Shown piece after piece: positions 1 to 13,000 of a DNA stretch of 64,000 bases. Made by a program: the position numbers and the translations under genes. Within the stretch, counting starts at the first letter, position 1. The number at the start of each line of letters is the position of its first letter. The notes beneath the pieces are model-generated. The model was not told the DNA's origin. It ran no database searches and saw only the letters and a program-made list of their open reading frames with translations. Location of the stretch: NCBI GenBank assembly GCA_019188255.1, contig JAETXT010000001.1, positions 1,612,001-1,676,000 on the forward strand, written 5' to 3'. This DNA comes from Verticillium longisporum (Eukaryota; Ascomycota; Sordariomycetes; Glomerellales; Plectosphaerellaceae).

Positions 1-343
1 CAGTTCGACTCATGACCCGGTATTAGGCCCAAAAGTTTTCCTTGGCCGGGCTTGGGGGCATAAGGTGACTCGTCCGGGGCCCCGCACTACCCCGGGGCCA
101 GGCTGCTCATCGGCGCGACTGACGGCCGACTAGCCCTCAACTTCTACCCGTGCGCCTTTGCCGTCGCAACTTCGAGGCATTATGGAAGGTGTGGGAAACT
201 CAGCTCGTTTCACAAACAATGATGTATAAAGATTAACTGTGTCGCTCGCCAGAGGAGTCTTGATATACCTGAGCAAATCGGCACTGGCTTTTTATCATGG
301 TATCGCACAAAACCGAGCAATCAGAGCATCAATTTGACTCGAC
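1..343. other. Intergenic, upstream of the MFS gene
   Basis: I see no coding potential or recognisable element here. It is the presumed promoter side of the transporter gene that starts at 344. Confidence 0.4.
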
Positions 344-2113
344 ATGGCGAAGCAAACTCCAATGACTGACTCCACGGGCAAGGATACTACCATGTTCGCT
401 GAGAATATCGGCAAAGAAGACCAGGTCGATGTTCAGCTTGAGGACAAGGCCGACGCCCTCGAGGAGCATTTCTCGGCTCGCGATATTCAGGGGCGCTTCG
501 ACCTTCTGCGCGACCTCAGCGATGCTGAAATGGAAAAATTGAACAAATCAGTTGTCAAGAAGATCGATTGGCGTATGCTGCCCTGCATCACTATTATGTT
601 TCTCATGAGGTATGAAATCCTTGCTTTCTCCTTGATACATCTTTACGAAACACTGACACAAGAAGCTACCTTGACCGCATCAACGTCTCCAACGCCAAGC
701 TGGCGGGCCTACAGGAAGACCTTCACATGACGGATACGGTATGGAACACGGGTATCTCAACTTTCTACATCGGCTATCTTGTTGGCCAACTTCCTGGTAA
801 CCTGTGGCTAGCCAAGGCGAACCCTCGATGGTTCCTCCCGTCAGTCATGGTGGCGTGGAGCGCCGCGACCATCTGCATGCCTGCCATGACGAGGTATGTG
901 TTGATAGAGATACAAAAGGGAGACTCTAGACTGACTTGAAGATTAGCGGCGCTGGCTTCGCTGTCTGTCGCTTCTTTATTGGCCTTGCTGAAGCACCCTT
1001 CTTCCCTGGTATCACCTTGAGTAAGCCTTTTCCAAGCTGTACCTGTTGACGTCCACTACATATGCTGACAAAATGCACAGTGACTTCCTCTTGGTATACA
1101 AAGGCGGAGAACCCGATGCGTATGGCCATTTGGCATGCCGGAAATACCATCTCCAACATTTTGTCCGGTTTCCTGGCAGCGGGTATCCTGACCACCATGG
1201 ACGACATTGGTGGCCTGCATGCTTGGCAATGGTTCTTCATTATTGAAGGTGCTGCATCCATCCTTATGGCTCTCGCTGCTTTCTATCTGCTGCCCGACTG
1301 GCCGCATAACACTCGCTTCTTGTCTCCGGCCGAACGAGAGATGGCCCATTATCGAGTGCTCTGCTCCAATGGTGGAAAGGATGAAGGCATTGGTGGCACT
1401 TGGGACGGCATCAAGGAAGCCGTCATGGATCCTTTCACGTGGTTCTTTTGCCTCATGCACTTCGCCTTGGTCACTGCTCAAGCTTTCAAGGATTTCATGC
1501 CTTCGGTAAGTCAGACCTTGGACACGGAGCAAGATGAAACCCAAATTAATACGCGTGCGCAACAGATCGTCAAAACTTTCGACCTGGGCGAGCTGACAAC
1601 CTATTTCATTCAAGCGCCTCCTTATGCTTTGCATATGCATTTGCATGCGCCTGTGCCTGGTCGTCAGGACGCCGTCAGGAGTCGTTTTGGCACATTGTCA
1701 TTCCCATCATCGGGAGCATGGTCGGTTGCGCAGTGCTCATCTCGACGGAGAACATAGGCGCCCGCTACTTCGGCCTCTTCCTTCTTATCTCCGGCACCTA
1801 CAACGGCCTCAATCTGCAACTGTCTTGGGAGACAACCGTCGTGCCGGCACCGTGAAGCAAGAAGGCTGCTCTGATTGCCATTGCCAACTGCATCAGCCAG
1901 TGCAGCCATTGGTTTAGCCCTTACTTCTGGCCCCGCGCCCACAAGCCCTTTTACCGCCTCGGCGGCGGGCTCGTCTTGGTTGGTTGCGTGCTAGTTGTCG
2001 TATCAGCCGGACTCGCAAAATGGCGTGCACAGAAGCTGAACAAGAAGCTGGACATTGCCGAGGGATGGTCGGAGCATTCGGGCGTGGAGCGGGGCTGGAG
2101 ATTCGTATACTGA
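344..2113 (+). pseudogene. Dal5-type MFS anion/allantoate permease, broken
   Basis: Major facilitator of the allantoate/nicotinate/pantothenate permease (Dal5-like) family, which imports small organic anions across the plasma membrane. Exons fit 344-609, 666-893, 947-1020, 1081-1505 and 1566-2113, all with GT-AG introns and matching phase. Visible family features are the charged N-terminal cytoplasmic stretch ending in KIDWRMLP, the DRINVSNAK-type first loop, TSSWYTKAENP before a membrane segment, and near the end SWETTVVPAP and SQCSHWFSPYFWP. Two lesions break it. One T is missing in the run at 1628-1630, so the frame shifts; and the restored frame then meets TGA at 1853-1855, where relatives would have Arg (a CGA to TGA change). 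The homopolymer lesion could be a base-calling error, but the TGA is independent. The family is clear; the substrate cannot be assigned. Confidence 0.8.
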
Positions 2114-2610
2114 TCGTGACGCCGAACCACACCAGCTCGTTGGGGACGCGAGAGACAAGATTGGGACGGTATTTGGGTCTAAAGCTGCATTTGGAACCAG
2201 CCAACAAACGATGAAAACGAATATTGATGATCTAGAATCACTGTGCAGCCGATCTTCCTACAACCAAGCCTTGCCGACCATGCCCCGTGACACATCTTTG
2301 ACTCTCATGTAACAAGAAGCCTCCCCGAGAATTCCGCTATCACATACGACCATACCTACTGGAAAACTCGGGATCCCGTCCGCTCTCCCCTTGATAAACC
2401 AGTAAGGGCCGAACTAGTAGTTGGGTGGGTGACCACCAGCGAATCCTCGGTGTTGTATGTTTTTGGTGTTTTCTCCCGTGGAGACACCCCTGTTCAGGTA
2501 CACCAAGTGCAACAGGGACTCCGCCTCGAGCCGAACCTAGCCACCCCGAAAGATCTTGATTCATTTTTCAAATCCTTTTTTTGTGGTTAACAGCCTGAAG
2601 ATGTAGCTAT
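2114..2610. other. Intergenic, convergent 3' ends
   Basis: Lies between the 3' ends of the transporter (+) and the AIG2-like gene (-). I see no gene; it should hold both 3' untranslated regions. Confidence 0.4.
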
Positions 2611-3239
2611 CTAGCAGTGTGGCGGCTCCAGCTTACCTTCGGAGAAGAAAATCTCCTCTCGAGCCCACATGTGCAACTTCTCCTTGCGAAAATGTTCAAA
2701 ATCCCACTCACCCCTCTCAATACGATTAGGATGGATGAAAATGTAGGTGGTTGTTTCCTCCTCTTCGCCCTCGACCTGACATACACCCTGCGCATTGCCC
2801 AATTTGGTGACAAGCTTTACCTTGACTGCTCGCCTATCGTACTCGCTGCCTTCAAAGCTGTCAAGTTTTTGTATGTTCGCGTCTGTCAAACCCGTAACAA
2901 AGCTGCCTAGGACGGACTGGCCTTCTTCCGGAATCACGCCTGGGTAGTCTTCGCCCTGGACACGATGCCGGCAATGATCATGTAACACTGCAGGAGTGAA
3001 GGTGTACAGGCTCTTGATGACATCAGAGGGGTGTGACGTTCCCTGAACCACTCTGAAGAAGACACGCGGTTCCATCTGCCAGGAACAAGGTCAGTGTTCA
3101 TGATCGTGCCATGAAAATATAGATAAATGTTACCAGAGTGCCTGAGCGCAATGTTAGCGAAATGGCCATCTGCCTGTGATCTCTGTGGTCAGAACAATAG
3201 AGACTCACCATAGAAAAACGCGGTATGCGGTCCACTCAT
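2611..3239 (-). CDS. AIG2/gamma-glutamylcyclotransferase-like protein
   Basis: Small protein of the GGCT/AIG2 fold (about 169 aa). Enzymes of this fold cyclise gamma-glutamyl groups, but the substrate here is unknown. Three exons: 3209-3239, an 8-base exon 3134-3141, and 2611-3075. The join yields FFYGTL, the N-terminal signature of the fold, which is split over all three exons. The body contains PGVIPEEGQSVLG and the loop LDSFEGSEYDR, whose Glu is in the position of the catalytic acid of the family. The second intron (3076-3133) has an ACTGAC branch-like site. A good donor (GTAAGC) lies at codon SEG near the C-terminus; splicing there to a CTTCAG about 40 nt further would end the protein as SEGC, so the last residues are uncertain. 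The gene shares its promoter with TRA1. Confidence 0.8.
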
Positions 3240-4075
3240 GGTGTATTTACTCGCGGACGCAGAGCACAATCACATATAACAGTCGAAGCAATGCCAAGAG
3301 ATCATCAACGAGTAAAAGACCTCGATATCGCGATTGGCTGTGACTCAAAAGGAGAAGAATTTAGAAACCCGAAGGTGGAAGCACACGAGATCAGGCGTTC
3401 CGTACGAGGATGGCTTCTGACTTGAGGGGTGCGTTACCTGACAATCGCTATCTAGGTAGTCAGCCTGGGTAAGGTGTCGAGTCACAGCGGGTTTAGGTGC
3501 GGACTGGAGACTCCAGGGGCCGATAACGGGGAAGCTCCACCAGTTCACGATCTACAGACTTTGGAGATAGAGCATTGATAAGATTAGATCTCTCTATCCA
3601 GTCAAAAGGTCTTAAATCACACGCTAGTAGCGGCCTGCATGTCTAGCGTCGGAGTAAAGTTATTACACGCCCTAGCGTTAAATGATTTGGCGGCCGGCGC
3701 CCCCAGCTCTGTTCGTCGCGTCGCTCGTCGTGGAAATTTCACACCAAAGGCTGGCTTCTGAAGGTTTCCCATAATCCAAACACCCACACCCACCAACGTT
3801 CAGCAGCCGTGCCTGAATCGACCCGAACCCCACAACGACATATCACCGAAGGCATACTGTGGATGACGGATCACAACGGCATGGTGTCCTGATTCTTCTT
3901 TGTCGTCTTTCCTTCAGCAACTTTCCTTTTCCGTCGCCAGAGATACCCCTCCTATCACGCGAAGCAAGGCAAGCGGCGCAGCCTTGCGACGAACCGTTCC
4001 TCGAACACATCGACATCGAGCACCCCATGCCCTCATGATACACAACACACGCGCCTGTCTCGACAACCTCCCACG
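3240..4075. promoter_or_regulatory. Bidirectional promoter region, AIG2-like gene / TRA1
   Basis: 836 bp between the divergent starts of the AIG2-like gene and TRA1. I see no clear TATA box and no ORF that looks conserved. The TRA1-proximal half is pyrimidine-rich, as is usual for fungal 5' leaders. Confidence 0.5.
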
Positions 4076-7000
4076 ATGTCGGGCACAACGATTGACGATG
4101 TCGTGAAACGACTGAGCACTCCGGAAACGGGTATGCCTCCCTTTCGACAGCGTCACGAGATCGTGTCTACCTATTGCTACAGAGCGGCTAATGGACGCGA
4201 ATGCAGAGACGAAGATCAAGGTCGAAGCTGCTACAACGCTTCGCGACAGTCTGGATCACTACACGGCCGGTCCTATCTATGCGCCGTTTCTCAAGAAGCT
4301 AATGCCCATCTTCATCAACATCCTCAAAGGACCATGCATCTTCCAAAGCAACTCTCCAGAGCAGGTAGGACAATCTAGCTGTTCCCATTACCAGATTTGC
4401 AACCAGTAACACATCCAGAAACTCCGAAACTGTATACTGGAGGTTCTTCACCGTCTACCAACACATCCCTCTCCAACCGAGCCTTTCGAGCCCTTCGCCG
4501 AAGAGATCGTCGACCTTTTGATGCATCTCGTACGAACAGACAACGAGGAGAACGCGACATTATGCGTTAAAATCACATCGGATATCATGCGCCATCAACA
4601 TAAGATGCTGGCTCAGAAAGTCCAGCCATTCCTGACCCTCATTCAAGAGCTTTTTGAGCAGATGGAGAAGGTCGTGCGCGAGCAGCTGGACAACACGTCA
4701 ATGTCGACAAACAACGCCTCTGGCGCCCCCTCAACCCCTGGCTCTTCCCAAACCAACTTCCAATCTCCTCGGCCAGGCTCACCTGTGGCATCCGTGACGG
4801 ACCTTGGACCCGATCCCCAACAGCAGAATCGTTTGCTCCTGAAGGGCATGTCCTCGTTCAAGGTCTTATCAGAATGCCCGATCATTGTGGTTTCGATCTT
4901 CCAGGTCTACAGAAATACGGTCGGATCCAACGTCAAGCTCTTCGTGCCCCTGATCAAGGGTGTTCTATGCCTGCAAGCTAGCGCCCAACGACAAGCACAC
5001 GCTGATGCGAAGGCCAAAGGTCAAATATTTACAGGTGTCAGCCCCCTGATCAAGAATAGGGCAGCGTTTGGGGAGTTCATCACTGCTCAGGTCAAGACCA
5101 TGAGCTTCCTGGCCTACCTCCTGCGGCAATACTCGCAACAGCTGCAAGACTTTCTTCCGACCTTGCCGGAAATTGTTGTCAGACTGCTGAAGGACTGTCC
5201 ACGGGAGAAATCGAGCACGCGTAAGGAGCTTTTGGTTGCCATCCGCCACATCATCAACTTCAACTTCCGCAAAATCTTTCTCTCCAAGATTGACGAGCTT
5301 CTCGACGAGAAGACATTGATTGGCGACGGCTTAACGGTATACGAGACGATGAGACCGCTTGCTTATAGCATGCTGGCTGATCTCATCCATCATGTGCGGG
5401 ACCAGCTCAGCCCAGAGCAGATTCGGAAGACAGTCGAGGTGTATACCAAGAACCTCCAGGATAATTTCCCCGGCACGAGCTTCCAGACTATGAGCGCCAA
5501 GCTCCTCCTCAACATGGCGGAGTGCATCGCGAAGATGCAAGACAAGGTTGACGCTCGACACTATCTCATGATGATTTTGAGTGCCATCGGAGACAAATTC
5601 AAGGCCATGAACACGCAGTACCCCAATGCGGTGAAGCTGTCCAAGTTGTACAAGCAACAGGCTGCCGAGGGAACTGCCGACAGTTACCTTGCTGACAAGG
5701 AACACCCGCCTGACTGGGATGAGACTGATATCTTCACGGCAATGCCCATCAAGCCTACGAACCCGAGAGACAGAGGTCTGGATCCTGTTGCCGACAATAA
5801 GTTCTTGTTTAAGAACCTCATGAACGGTCTGAAGAACACCTTTTACCAGCTTCGCACATGTAATGCTGGCACCAACGTGAACCTTCAGAATGCCCCGGCG
5901 CAATGGCAAGAGGTGGCCTATGGTTTCACGGCGGAAGAGGTCAAGGTTATTGTCAAACTCTTCAGGGAAGGTGCCTATGTCTTCCGCTACTACGAGATTG
6001 AGAAGCCTGCTAGTGAATCTCAGTACATGTCTCCCGTGGAGTACATGGCCAACTTCTACATGGTCTCGAGCAGTAAGGAGGAGAAAGACCTGTTGGAAAC
6101 ATTCGCTACAGTGTTTCACTGCATCGATCCTGCGACATTTCATGAAGTCTTTCAGCAGGAGATCCCTCATCTGTACGACATGATCTTCGAGCACACTGCC
6201 CTGCTGCACATACCACAGTTCTTCCTTGCCAGCGAAGCTACGTCGCCAAGCTTCTGTGGCATGCTGCTGCGTTTCCTGATGGACAGGATTGACCAGGTTG
6301 GGTCGGCAGACGTGAAGCGATCGTCCATCCTGCTCCGGCTTTTCAAACTAGCCTTTATGGCAGTCACTCTCTTCGCCAACCAGAACGAGCAGGTCTTGCT
6401 TCCGCATGTGGTGGACATCGTGACAAAGTCTATCGATTTGTCTACCCGGGCAGAGGAGCCTATGAACTACTTCCTGCTCCTGCGCTCCCTTTTCCGAAGC
6501 ATCGGTGGAGGCAAGTTTGAGCATCTCTATAAGCAGATTCTCCCACTCCTCGAAATGCTCTTGGACGTACTCAACACATTGCTCATGGCTGCGCGCAAGC
6601 AAACCGAGCGTGATCTCTATGTTGAGCTGTGCTTGACCGTTCCTGCTCGGTTGAGCAACCTTCTGCCACATCTCAGCTTCCTCATGCGACCATTGGTCGT
6701 TGCATTGCGCGCGGGAACTGATTTGGTAGGTCAAGGACTCCGGACCTTGGAGCTTTGCGTCGACAACCTAACGGCCGACTACCTGGACCCCATTATGGCA
6801 CCAGTCATTGATGAACTCATGACGGCTTTGTTCGACCACCTTCGTCCGCATCCCTACAGCCACTTCCATGCGCACACGACGATGCGTATTTTAGGAAAGC
6901 TCGGTGGCCGAAATCGAAAGTACATCACCGGTCCTCAGCCGCTGAGCTTTGAGGAATTCGCCGACGATGCGACTAGCTTCGACCTGAGGCTTGTGGGCTC

Positions 7001-10000
7001 AAAGAAAGATAGAGCTTTTCCAGCGGAGTTGGGCGTTGATTTGTCCATCCGCAAGCTGATGGAGGTGCCCAAACCTAGCAAAGCCAACCAATCCCGCCAA
7101 TTCGATGGCTACTACAAGAAACAGTCTTTCCACTTCATCAAGTCCCAACTGAAGCTTAGGATCGGTTTTGACAACCTCCCGGATGACCTGCCAAGACTTC
7201 TCCGCCTGCAGGCGCAGGACCTTCTGTCCAGAAAAATCGAAGTCGACCTATCAGCATTTGATGCTTCCGACAGGGATCGTTCCATCGCCAAGAAGGATCA
7301 ACAGGATGAGCTTGTGAGGCGTCTGCTGAAGGCAGTCATGTTTGCTGAGTCTCTCCCAGAATTCAAGGATGAGGCGGCGTCGTTTCTCACGAACGTTGCA
7401 AGGCACTTCACTATTGTCGACATTGGGCGGTCAGTCGTCGATGTCAAGCACACCTACAGCCAATTCAACCCCACGGCTGGCGAGGGCCCCTATACATCGA
7501 CACCAGGGTCTTTTCTGACGCCATCGTCGAGTCACTATCGTCCGAACACCCTGATGTGCGAGATTCTGCGCGGAGAGTCATCCGCGAGATCTACAATACG
7601 GCATCGACAATCTTTGGCTCAGCACAATCGGCCGCCCGTCTGCCGTTCTTCGGCAATCTCAGCACGACATTTTGCCATGCGTGCTACGAAGAAGAATGGT
7701 TCACGAAAGCCGGTGGCACCCTCGGCGTCAATTTTCTTCTCACAGAGTTGGAGCTGGGCGATCAGTGGGCAATCAGCAAGCAGACAGACTTCATCAGGGC
7801 GCTCATGTATGTCGTCAAGGACATGCCCCAGGACTTGCCCGAGAAGACAAGATCATCTGCCCAGCTCACACTCGAGATTCTCCTGAAGAAAGTTACCAAG
7901 AACGCCAAGAAGGAAGACGCTTTGCCATCAACTACACCCGGTCAAGCTCCGCAGCGGCACCGACTGGCTCAGATCTGCATGCATTTCAATAACGAGCTTG
8001 CACACATGAATCGTCATGTGCGCGAGACGGCAAAGAGCTCACTGGAGCTTATCGCCAAGGCAGCCAGTTGTGAGGTTTGGGAATTGATTGAGCCGTACAA
8101 GGAGCGCTTCCTACAGCCGATCTATTCCAAACCCCTGCGTGCTCTGCCGTTCCCTGTTCAGATCGGGTACATCGACGCGATGACCTACCACATGACACTC
8201 AAGCACGACTGGGTTACTTTCGATGAACACCTCAATCGTCTGCTCATGGAGTCCCTTGCCTTGGCGGATGCCAGCGACGAATCACTCGCGAATAAGCCAG
8301 CGGAGTTCCGTACTCATGACTATATTGTCAACCTCCGCGTAGCATGCATCAAGATGTTGAGCACTGCCATGAGCTTTGATGAGTTTGCCAAAGGCACAAA
8401 CATGGCGGCCACGCGAGCCAAGATTGTCTCCGTCTTTTTCAAGTCCCTTTACTCCGAGTCGCAGGCCACTATTGATGCCGCCAACGACGCCCTCAAGTCC
8501 GTACTACAACAGACCAACAAGCTGCCCAAGGATCTCCTTCAAGGGGGACTGCGGCCTGTTCTCGCCAGCCTTCAAGATCCTAAGAAGCTGACATCCCATG
8601 GTCTGGATAATTTGGCTCGTCTCTTGAAGCTTCTGACAACATACTTCAAAGTTGAGATCGGAAGTCGCCTTCTCGACCACGTCAAGATTCTAGCGGATCC
8701 AAACGTGCTGCAAGCGATTTCCTTCACCTACTTTGAGCAACATTCTCAGATGAAGGTTGTCTCCGCGGTTTTCAATATTTTCCACCTTCTCCCTCCCGCT
8801 GCTGAGACCTTCAAGGAACGTCTGATCGATCTTGTTCTCGACCTCGAAGAGAAGCTGCGCCGCACTCACGTCAGCCCTTTCCGACCTCCGCTCTACAAGT
8901 ATCTCAACCGCTACCCGGCAGAAATGTGGGCTTTCTTGATGCCGAAGATAGGCGAAGTCAAATACGGTCGATTCCTGGCTCAGGTTCTCTCCCATCCCGA
9001 CAGCGGACCCCTTCGCAAGGAAGCCGTGTCCGGCGTGGATAACCTAGTCAAGGCTTGCAACGAGATTGTCACGCAAGACAAGGAGACAAAGTTTGTGGCG
9101 ATCATCAACACGATCCATGTTCTTGACTCTCTGGGTCAGTGGCCCGCGTGCGACGCTTGGATGGACAAGAAGGAAATCTTGACGTGGATGAAGCAAGTGG
9201 GCAAAGAGCTTGAGGCACAGCTGCGCAAGTATACACTGGCAGCTAACCTCCGCATGCCAGCTGCTCAAGCTTCGGAGCAGCTCATGAACATTCTTCTCAA
9301 GTCTCTTGAGAGAAATCCGAAGGATTTGGAGTTACTGTTCAGCATCGTCGAAGCGGTCACGTCCGAGGACTTCCGAGACCCTCAACCCCTCATCGCTTAT
9401 GTGTACAAAAACATCATCAACAACGATTCTGTTGAGATTGGCGTCGCGGCAATTTTGAATTGTATGGAGGCCTACTCTTCCCGCAATGTTGCTCAGAAGA
9501 TGAAGTGCTTCTTCCTGCACAACATTGTCAACCCCACCATAGCAATGGATGTTCAGCGGCATTGGAAGACCACTCAACTGGGGCAGCCGCGCTTGATAGA
9601 TCGAGCTGTCATTGATGCTGTGGTGGCAAAGGTCTGGAAGTCAAACCAAGATACCAGCCAACAGGATCACGACGACCTCGCTCAACCCGGCATCGATCAT
9701 ACCAAGTTCGAAGTCCTGCAACTGTCCGCGCTGCTCTTGAAGTACCACTACCAGACGATCCAGGAGACCAGGAAGGATATCATCAAGAGCTGCTGGACCT
9801 TTATCCGCCTGGATGATGTCATCAACAAGCATGCAGCTTATGTGGTCATTGGGTACTTCATTGCGCTCTACGATACGCCCATCAAGATCGTTACTCAGGT
9901 CTATCTTTCGCTGTTGAAGGCCAACCAGAACGAGGGCCGGGCCCTGGTGACACAAGCCTTGGAGCTCGTGGCGCCTGTGCTCCCCAAGCGACTCAACACT

Positions 10001-13000
10001 CCGCAGAACGACCGAAACGCGGCTTGGGCTATTGCACCGAGAAGAGTGCTGGCCGACGAAGGCCAGAATGCGCAGCAAATGACGAGCATTTTCCACTTCC
10101 TCGTTCGACATCCAGAACTGTTCTACGACTCCCGCGACAAGTACGCTATGCTGATCATCACGTCGCTCAGAAAGGTTGCCGCACCTGCAACCGCGTCGAA
10201 TGAGTCAAAGAAGCTCGCCCTGAACATGATGTGGCTCATCTGGCTTTGGGAACAGAGGAGAGTGGAAGGAAAGGGCGATGCCCTGGCACGCTCTCAATCA
10301 CAGTCGCCAAACTCAAAGAAGAGGAAGCTCGACGGTGACCAGCCCATGTCATCACCTCCTTCTGTCAAGCAGCAACTCGCGCCCAATGATTATCAGATCC
10401 CTCCAGTTGGACGTCTCAAGATGATCCGCTATCTGATTGAGTTCATCGCCCAGTTGAACGAACGGTATCAGGTTCCATCTGCCAAGTTCAAAGACTCGCC
10501 CACGTTGGCAGGTTTCGCCGCGCCTAGCGCATCATCAACTGAGCTCTGCAAGAAGTCCATGTCACTTCTCTATCATCTGCTGCAGCCTCAATACTGGAGT
10601 GATCTCGATATCGACCTCTTTCCTCACGTCACCGATGCCGTGCTCGCTAGCGACAGAACGCAAACTGTTCTCACGGCGGATCCGAGCGACAAGGAGAAGT
10701 TTGATAACAAGTTCATCACCAACATCATCAACACTCTGCAAGTCGTGCGGATCATTCTCAATGTCAAATCAGACGACTGGGTCCAAAAGAACATGTCCTC
10801 TATACAGAAGGTTCTTGACAAGTGCTTGAAGAGCGAGAACCCGGAAATACAGGATTGTCTCCACGCTGCGGATCCTGAGAACGATGACAATCGGGAGCTC
10901 AAGGCTATCGTCAAGCGCGTTTTGGAGGCTGTTCCCGAAGATGTCCCCATGGAAGATGCTGATGCCGACGGTGAGACAGAGGCGCAAACTTCAGAAATCA
11001 TCCAAGCTCTCTCCACAACAGCTGGAGAAGCTATGGCAGCAGGCAACTACACTTCTGGAGTCAACACCTTATGGTCACTTGGCAACCGGAAGCCGACAAT
11101 CATCGACCAGCACATTCCCGTCCTCATGAAGGCCCTTCAGAGTAAGCTTGCACGTGAGCATGTTCAGCATTACAGCATCGTCGCGAATCTGCAAGCCGGC
11201 GCAGCACCACATAGTAGGGCCCCGGCCGCGCCAACGTCTGGCGAAATGCCATCATATGACCTCAAGGTCACAACATCACTCATGCTCAAGTCAATGCAGG
11301 TTGTCGCCCTCAGGGTGGAGGTCCTCGGTGACAACCGTCGCCCGTTCCTCAGTGTCCTGGCCACACTAGTTGAAAAGTCCATGCACATCCCCTTGTGCGA
11401 AGAGATTCTCGTCATGGTGGAGGGCTGGGTTTTCCGTTCCGAAGGCACGTGGCCGACTCTGAAGGAAAAGACCGCCGTTCTCCACAAGATGCTCTCTTTC
11501 GAGCACCGACAAGATCCCACCATGCTCACAAAGTTCCTTGAGCTTGTGATTAGGATCTACGAGGATCCAAAAATCACCAGGACCGAGTTGACTGTGAGGA
11601 TGGAGCACGCTTTCCTCATTGGTGCCAGAGCGCAGGATGTTGAGATGCGAAATCGCTTCATGGCCATCTTTGACAAGAGTCTGTCCAAGACGGCAACTGC
11701 CCGCCTGTCGTACGTGCTCACGGCGCAGAACTGGGACACTCTTGCAGATAGCTTCTGGCTTGCCCAGGCCTCGCAGCTTCTTCTGGGTGCTGTGGAGCTG
11801 AATGCGGCTGCTCAACTACACGCCGAAGACTTCAGGACACTGCCGGCCAGCCAGTTGTGCATGATTTACGCCAAGGATACCAGAGAGCCGGCAAACATGG
11901 CGGACGACAAATTCGACACCCTCATTGCACAACATCGTCGCTTCACGAACGAAATCGCCGATGTCAAGGTCCGCGGCCTCGTCGAGCCCCTCATCCAGAT
12001 CCAGCACATCGCTAACTCGTTTGCCCATCATCTTTCGGTTTGGGATTTCCCAATCTACTGGTCTCCAACAGCTAGGGATCAGCGGATTGAGCTTGAGCGT
12101 GGAATCGTGACACTCCTGACGAAGGATTATCACAGCCGTCAAATCGACAAGCGGCCCAACGTCGTTCAGTCGCTGCTGGAGGGCGCTGCGAAGGCGTGGC
12201 CTAGCTGCAAGATTCCGCCCCACGTGCTCAAGTACGAAGCCAAGACGTACGACACGTGGTACACGTCGCTTGTGCAGCTTGAGAATGCAGCAATCAAGCC
12301 GGAAATGGAGTCTGCCAAGGTTCGTGAGAGCAACCTCGATGCTCTTGTCGATCTCTATGCGTCATTGCAGGAGGACGACCTCTTCTACGGAACGTGGAGA
12401 CGCCGCTGCCAATTTGTTGAGACAAACGCTGCCCTCTCTTATGAGCAGAACGGCATGTGGGATAAGGCTCAAAAGATGTATGAAGCTGCACAGATCAAGG
12501 CTCGAACTGGCGTCATCCCTTTCTCGCAGGGAGAGTACATGCTGTGGGAGGATCATTGGGTTCTCTGCGCCCAGAAACTCCAGCAATGGGACATCTTGCA
12601 AGACTTTGCCAAGCACGAAAACTTCCAAGACCTGCTCCTGGAGTGTGCCTGGCGCAACACGGAAATGTGGCAGGACGGCAACCAGCGAGATGCGTTGGAC
12701 ACTCTGATCAAGGGCGTTATGGACGCTCCTACTCCTCGCAGGGCGTTCTTCCAGTCATTCATGGCCCTGCTCAAGTTCCACAACAAGCTTGAGACGCACG
12801 CCGAGTTCGCCAAGTCTTGCGACGAAGCGATCCAGCTGTCCATCCGCAAGTGGCACCAGCTTCCTCAGCAGCTCACAAAAGCACACATTCCGCTGCTGCA
12901 GAACTTCCAGCAGCTTGTTGAGCTGCACGACGCTCAAGTCATCTGCCAGAGCTTGTCGAGCACCAATCAGTCGAACCTTGACGTCAAGTCCGGCGAGCTT

